Shown here: positions 10,236 to 18,572 of the stretch, in pieces
Numbering within the stretch: the first letter of the stretch is position 1
Layout of the letters: every line of letters begins with the position of its first letter
Source: Theodoxus fluviatilis
Taxonomy: Eukaryota > Mollusca > Gastropoda > Cycloneritida > Neritidae
Direction of reading: 5' to 3'
Assembly: GCA_034096865.1 (NCBI GenBank)
Contig: JAWQFJ010001824.1
Coordinates: 97,501-129,907, forward strand
Length of the DNA stretch: 32,407 bases
Program-made: the position numbers and the translations under genes
The notes under the pieces: generated by a model
What the model saw: the letters and a program-made list of their open reading frames with translations, nothing else
What the model was told of the DNA's origin: nothing
Database searches by the model: none

Positions 10236-10382
10236 TCTCTCTCCTCCTCCTGCTGCTGCTCCTCTTCCCCCTCCTCCTCCTCCTCCTGCTGCTCCTCCTC
10301 CTCCCCTTCCACCTCCTTCTCCTCCTTCCCTCTCACCCACCTCCTATTCCTCCCCTGCCTACCCCCTTCCCTCCTCCTCCTC
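10236..10382. repeat. CTC/CTG pyrimidine-rich triplet repeat
   Basis: Interrupted (CTC)n with CTG insertions. Read on the minus strand it gives an artefactual Glu-rich peptide. Confidence 0.9.
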
Positions 10383-10478
10383 TAACAGGTCTAATTTGAT
10401 AAAATCAGGTGAAGAAAGTGTACAAGTAGTACCTCCATTTCATTCGATCATCACTGGAAAGCAGCTTGCCAGCCTCAC

Positions 10479-10529
10479 TTTCATAAGGTCCACAGAACAG
10501 TGACAGAGACAAGATAGAGAGGGAGGTGT
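10479..10529 (-). CDS. Unknown minus-strand gene, candidate small exon (17 codons)
   Basis: 51 bases between an acceptor GTGTGCAG above 10529 and a donor GTGAGG below 10479. It begins with two bases and ends with one, so it can be spliced in frame between the exons at 11750-11785 and 9484-9717 (joined codons Asp and Ile). It encodes a short hydrophobic run, TSLSILSLSLFCGPYE. The frame also stays open past this donor to about 10405, so another donor is possible but would break the phase. If it is skipped, its neighbours still join in frame, so it could be an optional exon. Confidence 0.35.
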
Positions 10530-10552
10530 CTGCACACAACCTATATGTCTGC

Positions 10553-10570
10553 ATTTTGTGTGTGTGTGTG

Positions 10571-10646
<76 letters not shown>

Positions 10647-10781
10647 GGGAGAGAGAGAAATAGAGAGAGAGGGGGGGGGGGAGGGAGGGAGGGAGGGAGG
10701 GAGGGAGGGAGGGAGGGAGGGAGGGAGGGAGGGAGGGAGGGAGGGAGGGAGGGAGGGAGGGAGGGAGGGAGGGAGGGAGGG

Positions 10782-10864
<83 letters not shown>
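10553..10864. repeat. GT / GA / GGGA compound repeat with long purine tract
   Basis: (GT)n at 10553-10602, (GA)n to about 10640, then from about 10652 to 10864 an unbroken purine tract of about 213 bases: G-run, (GGGA)n, then (GA)n. Such tracts can form triplex DNA and stall polymerases. Ser/Leu/Pro-rich frames here are artefacts. Confidence 0.97.
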
Positions 10865-10866
<2 letters not shown>

Positions 10867-10921
10867 AATTTTAAAATGTCTCATATGTGTTAGAATTTTA
10901 TTTGTAAGAATGGGTGAGCAC

Positions 10922-10923
<2 letters not shown>

Positions 10924-10973
<50 letters not shown>

Positions 10974-11335
10974 ATTCATGTGTGTGTGTGTGTGTGTATT
11001 CGGGGGGGGGGCGCATGTATGAGCCTGTGTGTGTGTGTGTGTGTGGGGGTGGGTGGGTGTGCGTGTGTGCCGAGTTAGTGTACGTGTGTGTGTGTATGTG
11101 TGTCTGTGCCTGAGTTTGTATGTGTGCGTGTGTGTGCATGCATGGATGTTTGTGTGTGCATGCATGGATGTTTGAGAGTGCCTTTGTGACTGTATTTCTC
11201 TAAGTGTTTATGTATGCGTGCCTATGTGTGCATGTGATGACATGTGCATGCAAGAGGGTATGCTTGTGTCAATGTAAGTATGTGAACACATGTAGACATA
11301 CATGCATGCTTGTGTGTGTGAGCATGCCTGTGCGA
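10924..11335. repeat. GT microsatellite, degenerate to the right
   Basis: Clean (GT)n runs to about 11100, with a G-run at about 11003-11011, passing into TGTGCATGCATG-type degenerate repeats to about 11335. Confidence 0.93.
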
Positions 11336-11749
11336 GTCTTTTGTTTTTTTAATATATACTTGTATTGTCCAAGTTTCCAACAACTTCAAAGTGATGTTAG
11401 GCTTCACAGAAACTGCATTGTACTGAATACACACAAAACCACAACATGCTCACTATGTTTGACATGGCAACAGATAAGACGAGATATATGAAGTGTCACA
11501 GCTTTCAGTTTTTGTAGGCTATGCAAGGCAACAGAGACAAAAATGGATAGTGCTGGTTAGAGCATGAGTGAGTGAATTCTTGAATCTCCAAGTTATTCAC
11601 CTCCTATATATTTCAACGAGAGGCATGGTGAATCAATTATTACCACAAATACACAGGTGTTTGTGGAGGAGAGACAGAAAAAAACCTGGCAGTGAATTCC
11701 TACCAGTCTGAGTACAAATGAAAGAGAAGAGCACAGCAACAAAACATAC
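11336..11749. other. Intron, nothing recognised
   Basis: No gene, repeat or element could be identified. It lies between two candidate exons of the minus-strand gene. Confidence 0.4.
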
Positions 11750-11785
11750 CTAGAGCGAGTCCTGCAGATTGCTCCTGGGATGGGC
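11750..11785 (-). CDS. Unknown minus-strand gene, candidate micro-exon (12 codons)
   Basis: 36 bases between a very good acceptor (pyrimidine-rich CTTTCTTTTCCTGATGACAG) above 11785 and a donor GTATGT below 11750. Two of the three frames are open and one of those fits the neighbours: Gly across the upstream junction, then PSQEQSAGLAL. It is phase 1-1, like the neighbouring exons. Such a short exon is easily seen by chance, so the main support is the strong acceptor and the phase match. Confidence 0.4.
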   Translation of the reverse strand, partial: AHPRSNLQDSL

Positions 11786-11789
11786 CTGT

Positions 11790-12144
11790 CATCAGGAAAA
11801 GAAAGACAATCTCAGACAGGGCAATGTGGAGAGAAGATATATATATTCAACAGAATTATTAAGGGATTTAGAACTGTACATCATGAAGTTCATCACAAGA
11901 AAGTAATTCTAAGCAGCTCTTTGGTGGGAGCAACAGATCCAGTCATCCCATTCTGTGGAAGAATACTTCATCTGAAGCTGAAAGGGACAGAAGAATGAAA
12001 CAACACTGCATTTAACAATTTTGAGCTCCACTTACACAACTTTGCTTTGGTTACTTTCAGTTTATGAAATGTCTGTTGAGCATCAGGAAGAAGGGAATTT
12101 CTTTACTTATAAGAACATCACAGATGTGAATGTCAGAAACACAC
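11790..12144. other. Intron, nothing recognised
   Basis: No element identified. A short plus-strand open frame at about 11780-11998 overlaps the micro-exon's acceptor and has no supporting features. Confidence 0.35.
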
Positions 12145-12275
12145 CTGGAACAAACCCCTCTGGAACTGAGGTGAGAGGCTGGGCGTGACTCAAGTCCACT
12201 TCAGGACCAAACTCTGCTGGCATCCTCATCTGGCCTGCCATGACTCCCCCGCGCAGCTCCACAGCAATCTGGAGA
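12145..12275 (-). CDS. Unknown minus-strand gene, exon (44 codons), possible start exon
   Basis: 131 bases from an acceptor ACATTCAG above 12275 to a donor GTGTGT (after CCAG) below 12145. It starts with the last base of a codon and ends with the first base of the next (phase 2 to 1). It encodes LQIAVELRGGV, then MAGQMRMPAEFGPEVD, then LTSVPEGFVP. The internal ATG in GTCATGG has a fair context, so translation could also begin here. Its two-base requirement upstream is met by both candidate exons at 14010 and 15994, each ending in two bases of a codon. It joins the micro-exon at 11785 with a Gly codon. Confidence 0.5.
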
Positions 12276-12339
12276 CTGAATGTCACATACTTGCAGTCTC
12301 ACATCTAGATCTACCCTGCAAATGGTTCTGCAGTGGTCA

Positions 12340-12535
12340 CATTCACACACACACACACACACACACACATGTACGAGATCAGCGGACAGGCCAGTGCTAC
12401 CAGTTTAATATATATAGCCAAAGCTCTGCGAGGGATAGACAGGAAAAATGTTAGACCACAGGCGGGGACTGAACCTGCGACCTTCCGGTTAACGCCCAAA
12501 ATGCTCTAACAGCTGAGCTACCATGGTCCGTGTTG
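12340..12535 (-). mobile_element. SINE with tRNA-like head (anticodon-loop Asn-like)
   Basis: On the minus strand, from about 12531, GGACCATGGTAGCTCAGCTG begins a tRNA-like fold: D-arm with TAGCTCAG, a loop CGTTAAC resembling an Asn anticodon loop, and a T-arm GCAGGTTCAGTC ending near 12465. The first seven bases can pair with GTGGTCT at the 3' side. The anticodon stem is mismatched, so this is not a working tRNA. About 90 bases of non-tRNA body follow, ending in a (TG)n tail at 12340-12370, which is SINE structure. The element is intronic or upstream in the minus-strand gene. Confidence 0.7.
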
Positions 12536-12680
12536 TCTTCTCCTGTCTACCCTGCCCTGTATCAGCGGCTGCTGTTTCGGTCTTACATGCCCGGATGACC
12601 AGAATCCCAATATTTTGCTCGTCTTTCCCAGCTATCACAGGTCTTTTCCCTAGTCACCCAGTCTATCCTGAGACCTGAGA
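12536..12680. other. Spacer before the tandem duplication
   Basis: No feature is recognisable between the SINE and the first 2-kb repeat copy. Confidence 0.3.
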
Positions 12681-14700
12681 CTTTTCCATGTGTACTCAGC
12701 TAACAGGAAAACAAGGAGCGACAATGGACACAAGACACAAGAGACAGCAGAGACGAAGACAAACTGACCGTGAGGAAGGAAAAGCCAGAAGTAGTAACTA
12801 CGTAACCTGATGACAGGGAACCTAGCTTGGCACAGGCAGGAGTAGAAGGGAGACACGTGTGTCCGTCCAACACCTGCGTCAAGGCCGACACACCTCATTG
12901 CATGCAGGCCGCTCCACTACATACTCAGTGTGTGCAGACTGTCCTTGTGGACGGAGTCTTCCTGTGTGACAATGCCAAGTCTGAACTAGAGGGAGAAAGC
13001 CTGGGGTTCTCCGTTTTGGCATAGAGCACTTCCAACGTTCCGCTCATACATGTATTACTGAGGCGAAATTGTGACAAATGTGGAACAAAGATCATTCACA
13101 AGTCTCTATTCTCATTTGGTTTCCATGCAAGTGTAATTTTGGTCTGCATTTGTTTGCATGTTCACTATTAGTTGGGCATAGTTTAAATATTCACATCAAC
13201 TTTGTATGACTGGAGAAAATAAGGAAGAAAGTATATCAGACACACCATGTTTTCGTGTAGTAACAATCTTCATGCCAGCCGAAGGGCAGAAAAGTTGTCT
13301 ACAACGGAATTTCCCTCAGCTTTTACGTCAGCCACAACCCAACGTGTACGCGACAGCATTCTATCATTGCAGAACAAGTCCTTAGATACAAATCTCGTGC
13401 AAAAAAGACACCAATTCATACGCCCCAGGAAAGCACCACTGAGGTTTCCTTGGCACACGCAACACCAGACGAGTTCTTCCTGGCGTTAAAACGCCAGATT
13501 TCCGTGGGAGTCAAGTTTTGTTCACATCCTGACAGCTTCTCGACAACAACATAGGCAAAAGGCGAAACAACTCCTCACTGTGCACAATGCAAAGGTCCCC
13601 AGAATTTCTCCACATTTGACGCCCATGACAATATATAGCTGTGATTTTCAAACTAGAAAACAGCCGCAGCTTCCGCAACAAACACAATTCATTTAAATGA
13701 AAATCGACTACAATCACTCACCCGATACGAATATCAAAATGATTGAAATTCGTTCTCACCCTTTTGAACGATACTTTAGGATGATGGAATCCCATGAAAT
13801 GTGAAAAACAACTGCGTGAAACGGAAAACGAGAGGAGGAAAGCATTCCATATTCAGTCTCAGATTCACTTGCAAGTCACTGCCTCACAGCAGGAGTTACT
13901 GTAGTATAGCCTCAAACATCACGCCTGCGCGTCCCTCAAATATGAATATTCAAGGACCATTTACCTACATTAGTCTCTGATCATACAGAAGACAAGGGAT
14001 GCCACTCACCCAAGGTCAGTACCACACAACAGCCGAGCAGACTGCTGCTCATATGCACCACAGCCACGGACCACAAGCCCCAGCACACACGTGGCCTGGT
14101 CTGTAGCTGGCTTCTCTCCACTCACACTGAGGCAACTCTGCACAACCGAACCCGCCCATGTGGGACTCGCCCAGCGCAATCTACACCCGTGCTGACTGTC
14201 GTCCAATCCACAGAAAACCTTTGCAATAGCAGCGTGTACGACGTCACACACCTGCAATATGACCTCCTCCTCAGCCTCGTCTGTGCATAAATCAAGCTAC
14301 CATGTCCTTGAGATTCTGTGCACAATGTCGACCTAGTAGAGACAGTATCTTTTGAGACGGCTGCAGCTGTTTAAATAATTTTCCCAAAGTGCGTGTAGGG
14401 CATGACAGTGTGCACTAGAAACTCACTCGTCTATGACGAACAGTTCAACACAGAAACAGGATGGTGGGTGAAGGTGGAGGCAGATTTGAGCTTGGCTACT
14501 CATGCACAGCAGTGGGGTGCGGAGGTGAGGGATACGGAGGACAGGAATGCAACGTATGTGGTATACTAAGCGAGCTACAATAGAGTGAAGATGCAGCACA
14601 TCCAGACTGCTGCAAACGCAGTCCATGCCAGGTGGAATGGCTCAGCCAAGAAAGTGACATACGAGATCAACTGAGAGGAGAATGACACCAGACGATGTTG
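12681..14700. repeat. 2-kb tandem duplication, copy 1
   Basis: Starts at CTTTTCCATGTGTACTCAGC and runs to the matching start of copy 2. The blocks 12681-13020 and 13215-13580 are almost identical to their counterparts in copy 2, while the rest is clearly more diverged. Short open frames in the similar blocks exist on both strands, but none has splice or start evidence. The block holding the candidate exon at 14010-14251 is in the diverged part. Confidence 0.9.
14010..14251 (-). CDS. Unknown minus-strand gene, candidate exon in copy 1
   Basis: Open on the minus strand to a consensus donor (TTGG|GTGAGT) below 14010. The frame reads VCDVVHAAIAKVF, then GLDDSQHG, then RLRWASPTWAGSVVQ, then CLSVSGEK. 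The start is uncertain: an acceptor-like TATTGCAG lies above 14251, but the same site also resembles a donor (CAG|GTGTGTG), and the frame stays open upstream through CTDEAEEEVILQ to about 14297. It ends with two bases of a codon, fitting the exon at 12275. Counted from 14251, its counterpart in copy 2 is three bases longer and open in the same frame with a consensus donor. Many differences between the copies in the first half fall at third codon positions, which favours coding. No family is recognised. Confidence 0.45.
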
Positions 14701-16685
14701 GACTTTTCCATGTGTACTCAACTAACAGGAAAACAAGGAGAGACAATGGAAACAAGACACAAGAGACAACAGAGACGAAGACAAACTGACCGTGAGGAAG
14801 GAAAAGCCAGAAGTAGTAACTACGTAACCTGATGACAGGGAACCTAGCTTGGCACAGGCAGGAGTTGAAGGGAGACGCGTGTGTCCGTCCAACACCTGCG
14901 TCAAGGCCGACACGCCTCATTGCATGCAGGCCGCTCCACTACATACTCAGTGTGTGCAGACTGTCCTTGTGGATGGAGTCTTCCTGTGTGACAATGCCAA
15001 GTCTGAACTAGAGGGAGAAAGCCTGGGGTTCTTCGTTTTGACATAGGGCACTTTCAACTTTCCATTCATATATATGTATTACTGAGGCGAAATTGCGACA
15101 AATGCGGAACAAAGATCATTCACAAATCTCTACTCTGATTCGGTTTCCATTTCAGTGTTCTTCTGGTCTGCATTTCTGAGCAGTTTCACAAGTATGACGG
15201 GGGAAAATAAGGAAGAAAGTATATCAGACACACCATGTTTTCGTGTAGTAACAATCTTCATGCCAGCCGAAGGGCAGAAAAGTTGTCTACAACGGAATTT
15301 CCCTCAGCTTTTACATCAGCCACAACCCAACGTGTACGCGACAGCATTCTATCATTGCAGAACAAGTCCTTAGATACAAATCTCGTGCAAAAAAGACACC
15401 AATTCATACGCTCCAGGAAAGCACCACTGAGGTTTCCTTGGCACCCGCAACAGCAGACCTGTTCTTCCTGGCGTCAAAACGCCAGAATTCCGTGGGAGTC
15501 CAGTTTTGTTCACATCCCCAAAGCTTCTCGACAACAACATAGGCAAAAGGCGAAACGACTCCTCATAATGAAAAATGCAGGAGTCTCCGAAATGTTCTCG
15601 ACATTAACGCCCATGACAATATGTTCTGATGATTTTCCAACAAGTTAACAGCCACACCTTCCTCCACAAACACTGTTCAAAGGTGACAATGCTCTTAAGT
15701 CAACGATAATGGACTGAAATAAACGCGTTCTGCATTTTAGATAAGTTTACACATTTGGCCCATATCTTTTTTGTAATAATACAAAAGTGAAGCCAAAGGT
15801 GAAAGACACAATCAATAGAGTGAAAATCGCTGCAGTTGCAGTTTCAGACTGACTTCAAGGTATTGGCTCGCGACAGGAGTGACTGGATTATAACCTCAAA
15901 CATCACCATTGCATGTCCATCAAAAAGGAATATTCAATGACAATAAACCTACAGGAGTTTCTGAACCTACACTAGACAAAGAAGGCAACTCACCTATGTC
16001 CAAAGATACAACAGCCAGGCAGACTGGATCTTGCATACACCACAGCCTCGGACTCAAGCCACTGCCCCGGCACACAGCTGGCCTGTCTGGTTTCTTCTTT
16101 CTCTCCACTATAACTGAGGCAAGGCTGCTCAACCGACTCCGCCCAGCTGGGGCTCGCCCATCGCAATCTACGTCCTTGTTGACTGTCGTCCAATCGAGAG
16201 AAAGCTTCTGCAATAGCAGTGTTACTGACGTCACATACCTGAAACCGGTCAGACCACACCTTACTTGGCGCATGAGCAAGGCTGCAGTGATCTTGACTCA
16301 TCGAGCGCTGGGTCGACGCTGTAGTGAAATCACTTTTTCGAGATGGCTTCAAATGCTTGCATGCTTTTTCCCATAGCACGTAGGGTTCATGACAAGGTGC
16401 ACTGGAAACCCAGTCTTCTGTGACGGAGACAAGCCGTGCAACGCAGAGTGGTCGGTGGAGGTGGAGGAGGAGCGGAGCTTGGCATTCTGATGCACAGCTA
16501 TAGGGTGCAGGGTGGGGATAAAAGAGACACGGGTGGGAAAGTTGGACACTAAACGAGCAGGACAAGGTAGATGGAGGGTATTCAGCCTGCTCTAAACGCA
16601 GGCTGTGCTCGGTGGAATGAGTCAGCCAAGAAAGTGACACACACGATCAGCAGAGAGGCGAGGCTTTCCAGACGATGTCGGACTT
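14701..16685. repeat. 2-kb tandem duplication, copy 2
   Basis: Second head-to-tail copy, about 1.98 kb. It starts GACTTTTCCATGTGTACTCA and ends at CAGACGATGTCGGACTTTTCCAT, where the first bases of a further copy appear and then stop. It lacks about 40 bases present in copy 1 near 13150-13200. Confidence 0.9.
15994..16238 (-). CDS. Unknown minus-strand gene, candidate exon in copy 2
   Basis: Homologue of the block at 14010-14251. It is 245 bases, open in the same frame, and ends at a consensus donor (CATAG|GTGAGT). It reads VCDVSNTAIAEAF, LDDSQQG, RLRWASPSWAESVEQ and CLSYSGEK, then diverges from copy 1 after the shared Cys-Val and Gly through small insertions that net to three bases. An acceptor-like GGTTTCAG lies above 16238, and the frame stays open further upstream. 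Both copies end in the same phase, so either could be spliced to the exon at 12275. Whether one, both or neither is used cannot be decided from sequence. Confidence 0.42.
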
Positions 16686-16799
16686 TTCCATTTGGGGACT
16701 CAGAATCAAAGCATTGGGCCTAAGAAGGTTGGCGGGTGGGGTGGGGCGAGAGAAGGGGGGCGGGAGCCAGAAAGGAAAGGCGGCTGAGGGAAAAGGGTA
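16686..16799. other. G-rich spacer
   Basis: GGGG- and AGGG-rich sequence between the duplication and the 16-bp array; nothing coding. Confidence 0.5.
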
Positions 16800-17622
16800 G
16801 GGGTAGCGGGCGATAGGGGTAGCGGGCGATAGGGGTAGCGGGCGATAGGGGTAGCGGGCGATAGGGGTAGCGGGCGATAGGGGTAGCGGGCGATAGGGGT
16901 AGCGGGCGATAGCGGTTACGGGCGATAGGGGTAGCGGGCGATAGGGGTAGCGGGCGATAGGGGTAGCGGGCGATAGGGGTAGCGGGCGATAGCGGTAACG
17001 GGCGATACGGGTAGCGGGCGATAGTGGTAACGGGCGATACGGGTAGCGGGCGATAGGGGTAGCGGGCGATACGGGTAGCGGGCGATAGCGGTTGCGGGCG
17101 ATAGGGGTAGCGGGCGATATATGTAGCGGGCTATAGGGGTAGCGGGCGATAGGGGTAGCGGGCGATAGGGGTAGCGGGCGATAGGGGTAGCGGGCGATAG
17201 GGGTAGCGGGCGATAGGGGTAGCGGGCGATAGGGGTAGCGGGCGATAGGGGTAGCGGGCGATAGGGTAGCGGGCGATAGGGGTAGCGGGCGATAGGGGTA
17301 GCGGGCGATACGGGTAGCGGGCGATAGCGGTTGCGGGCGATAGGGGTAGCGGGCGATATATGTAGCGGGCTATAGGGGTAGCGGGCGATAGGGGTAGCGG
17401 GCGATAGGGGTAGCGGGCGATAGGGGTAGCGGGCGATAGGCGTAGCGGGCGATAGGGGTAGCGGGCGATAGGGGTAGCGGGCGATAGGGGTAGCGGGCGA
17501 TAGGGGTAGCGGGCGATAGGGGTAGCGGGCGATAGGGGTAGCGGGCGATAGGGGTAGCGGGCGATAGGGGTAGCGGGCGATAGGGGTAGCGGGCGATAGG
17601 GGTAGCGGGCGATAGGGGTAGG
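16800..17622. repeat. 16-bp G-rich minisatellite, about 51 copies
   Basis: Nearly perfect array of GGGGTAGCGGGCGATA. Variant units (GCGGTTGC, GATATATGTAGC, CTATA) form a recognisable block at about 17067-17135 that recurs at 17306-17374, showing that about 239 bases were duplicated as a higher-order unit; one unit is 15 bp. Each unit has one run of four and one of three G with loops of four and five, so any two units satisfy the G-quadruplex pattern. The minus strand is open as a Pro/Ala/Arg repeat, an artefact. Confidence 0.97.
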
Positions 17623-18122
17623 CCTAATAAAAGGCCGATGTGCATTCAGGTGTGTTCAATGGCGGATGCTGTGCAAAGGAGACACACGCACTCTCCTTGA
17701 ATTCTACAGACGTCGTTCAGCAAGAAGCCTAAAAGCTGAGCAAGGGCAAGACACGACATTTGGGTTCTGGGTGTCGCGCATGAGCAGACAGCCTGAAGGA
17801 AAGAAAGAAAAAAGGGGAAGAAAACACGAATTGACGTCGAGAAAAATGAACGGAAAGGAAGGAAGAAAGAAAAAAGATTGAAGGAAGGGAAGAGCAAAGA
17901 ACAAGGACGGGGAAAAGAAGGTATGGCTGAGTTAAAAGAAAGAACAGAGGAAATAAACAGAACCGCAAATTGGGCATAAATGCATTCGACACATTTTTCT
18001 TTCCACATGAACAATTCATTTTATCTCGTATCAGTCAAAAAGACGTTGCAATATTTGTAGAAAATGGTGAAAAGGCGACACAATATTTGGCTTGGACAGG
18101 CTGTGCAATACCAGGTTAGGAT
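17623..18122. other. Unclassified sequence
   Basis: Non-repetitive at 17640-17790, then purine-rich (GGAAGAAAG-type) to about 17930. Short open frames exist on both strands, but none has a recognisable motif, start context or splice pattern. Confidence 0.35.
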
Positions 18123-18124
18123 AT

Positions 18125-18428
18125 GATTGGAGAGAGAGAGATAGGAGAGGAGTGGAGAGGAGAGGAGAGGAGAGGAGAGGAGAGGAGAGGAGGTGGAGAG
18201 GAGAGGAGAGGAGAGGAGAGGAGAGGAGAGGGGAGGGGAGGGGAGGGAGGGGAGGGGAGAGGAGGGGAGGGAGGGGAGGGAGGGAGGGGGGGGAGGAGAG
18301 GGGAGGGGAGTGGAAGGGAGGGGAGGGAAGGGGAGGGGAGGAGAGGGGAGGGGAGGGGAGGGGAGGGGAGGGGAGGACAGGAGAGGACAGGAGAGGAGAG
18401 GAAAGGAGAGGAGAGGACAGGAGAGAAA
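18125..18428. repeat. GGAGA/GGGGA purine repeat
   Basis: Degenerate (GGAGA)n and (GGGGA)n tract of about 300 bases with a few T interruptions. Arg/Gly/Glu-rich frames on the plus strand and Ser/Pro/Leu-rich frames on the minus strand are artefacts. Confidence 0.96.
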
Positions 18429-18572
18429 ATCCTAACAGTAATTGATACATAATGATTTCATCTATCGGAAATTGCCCAAAAAGCTCATTTCATTTCAAGT
18501 AAAAACCCCAACCACTTTCTCTCAACCACACAGCAAAAGTGCCTCAGCAACTTAGCCCTGGTTTTGTCAAAA

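Noticed and set aside
10405..11139. 244-codon minus-strand frame rich in His-Thr, Ser-Leu and Pro-Ser repeats.
   Set aside because: It is a product of GT, GA and GGGA repeats; only the last part (10479-10529) is retained as a candidate exon for independent reasons.
12465..12535. Functional tRNA gene.
   Set aside because: The anticodon stem is mismatched and a body plus (TG)n tail follows, so it is a SINE head.
12827..13024. 65-codon plus-strand frame conserved in both copies of the 2-kb duplication (again at 14849-15046).
   Set aside because: That part of the duplication is nearly identical at the DNA level, so conservation of the frame says nothing about coding, and the opposite strand is also open.
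16800..17622. CRISPR-like regular array.
   Set aside because: Units are contiguous 16-mers without spacers in eukaryotic DNA; it is a minisatellite.
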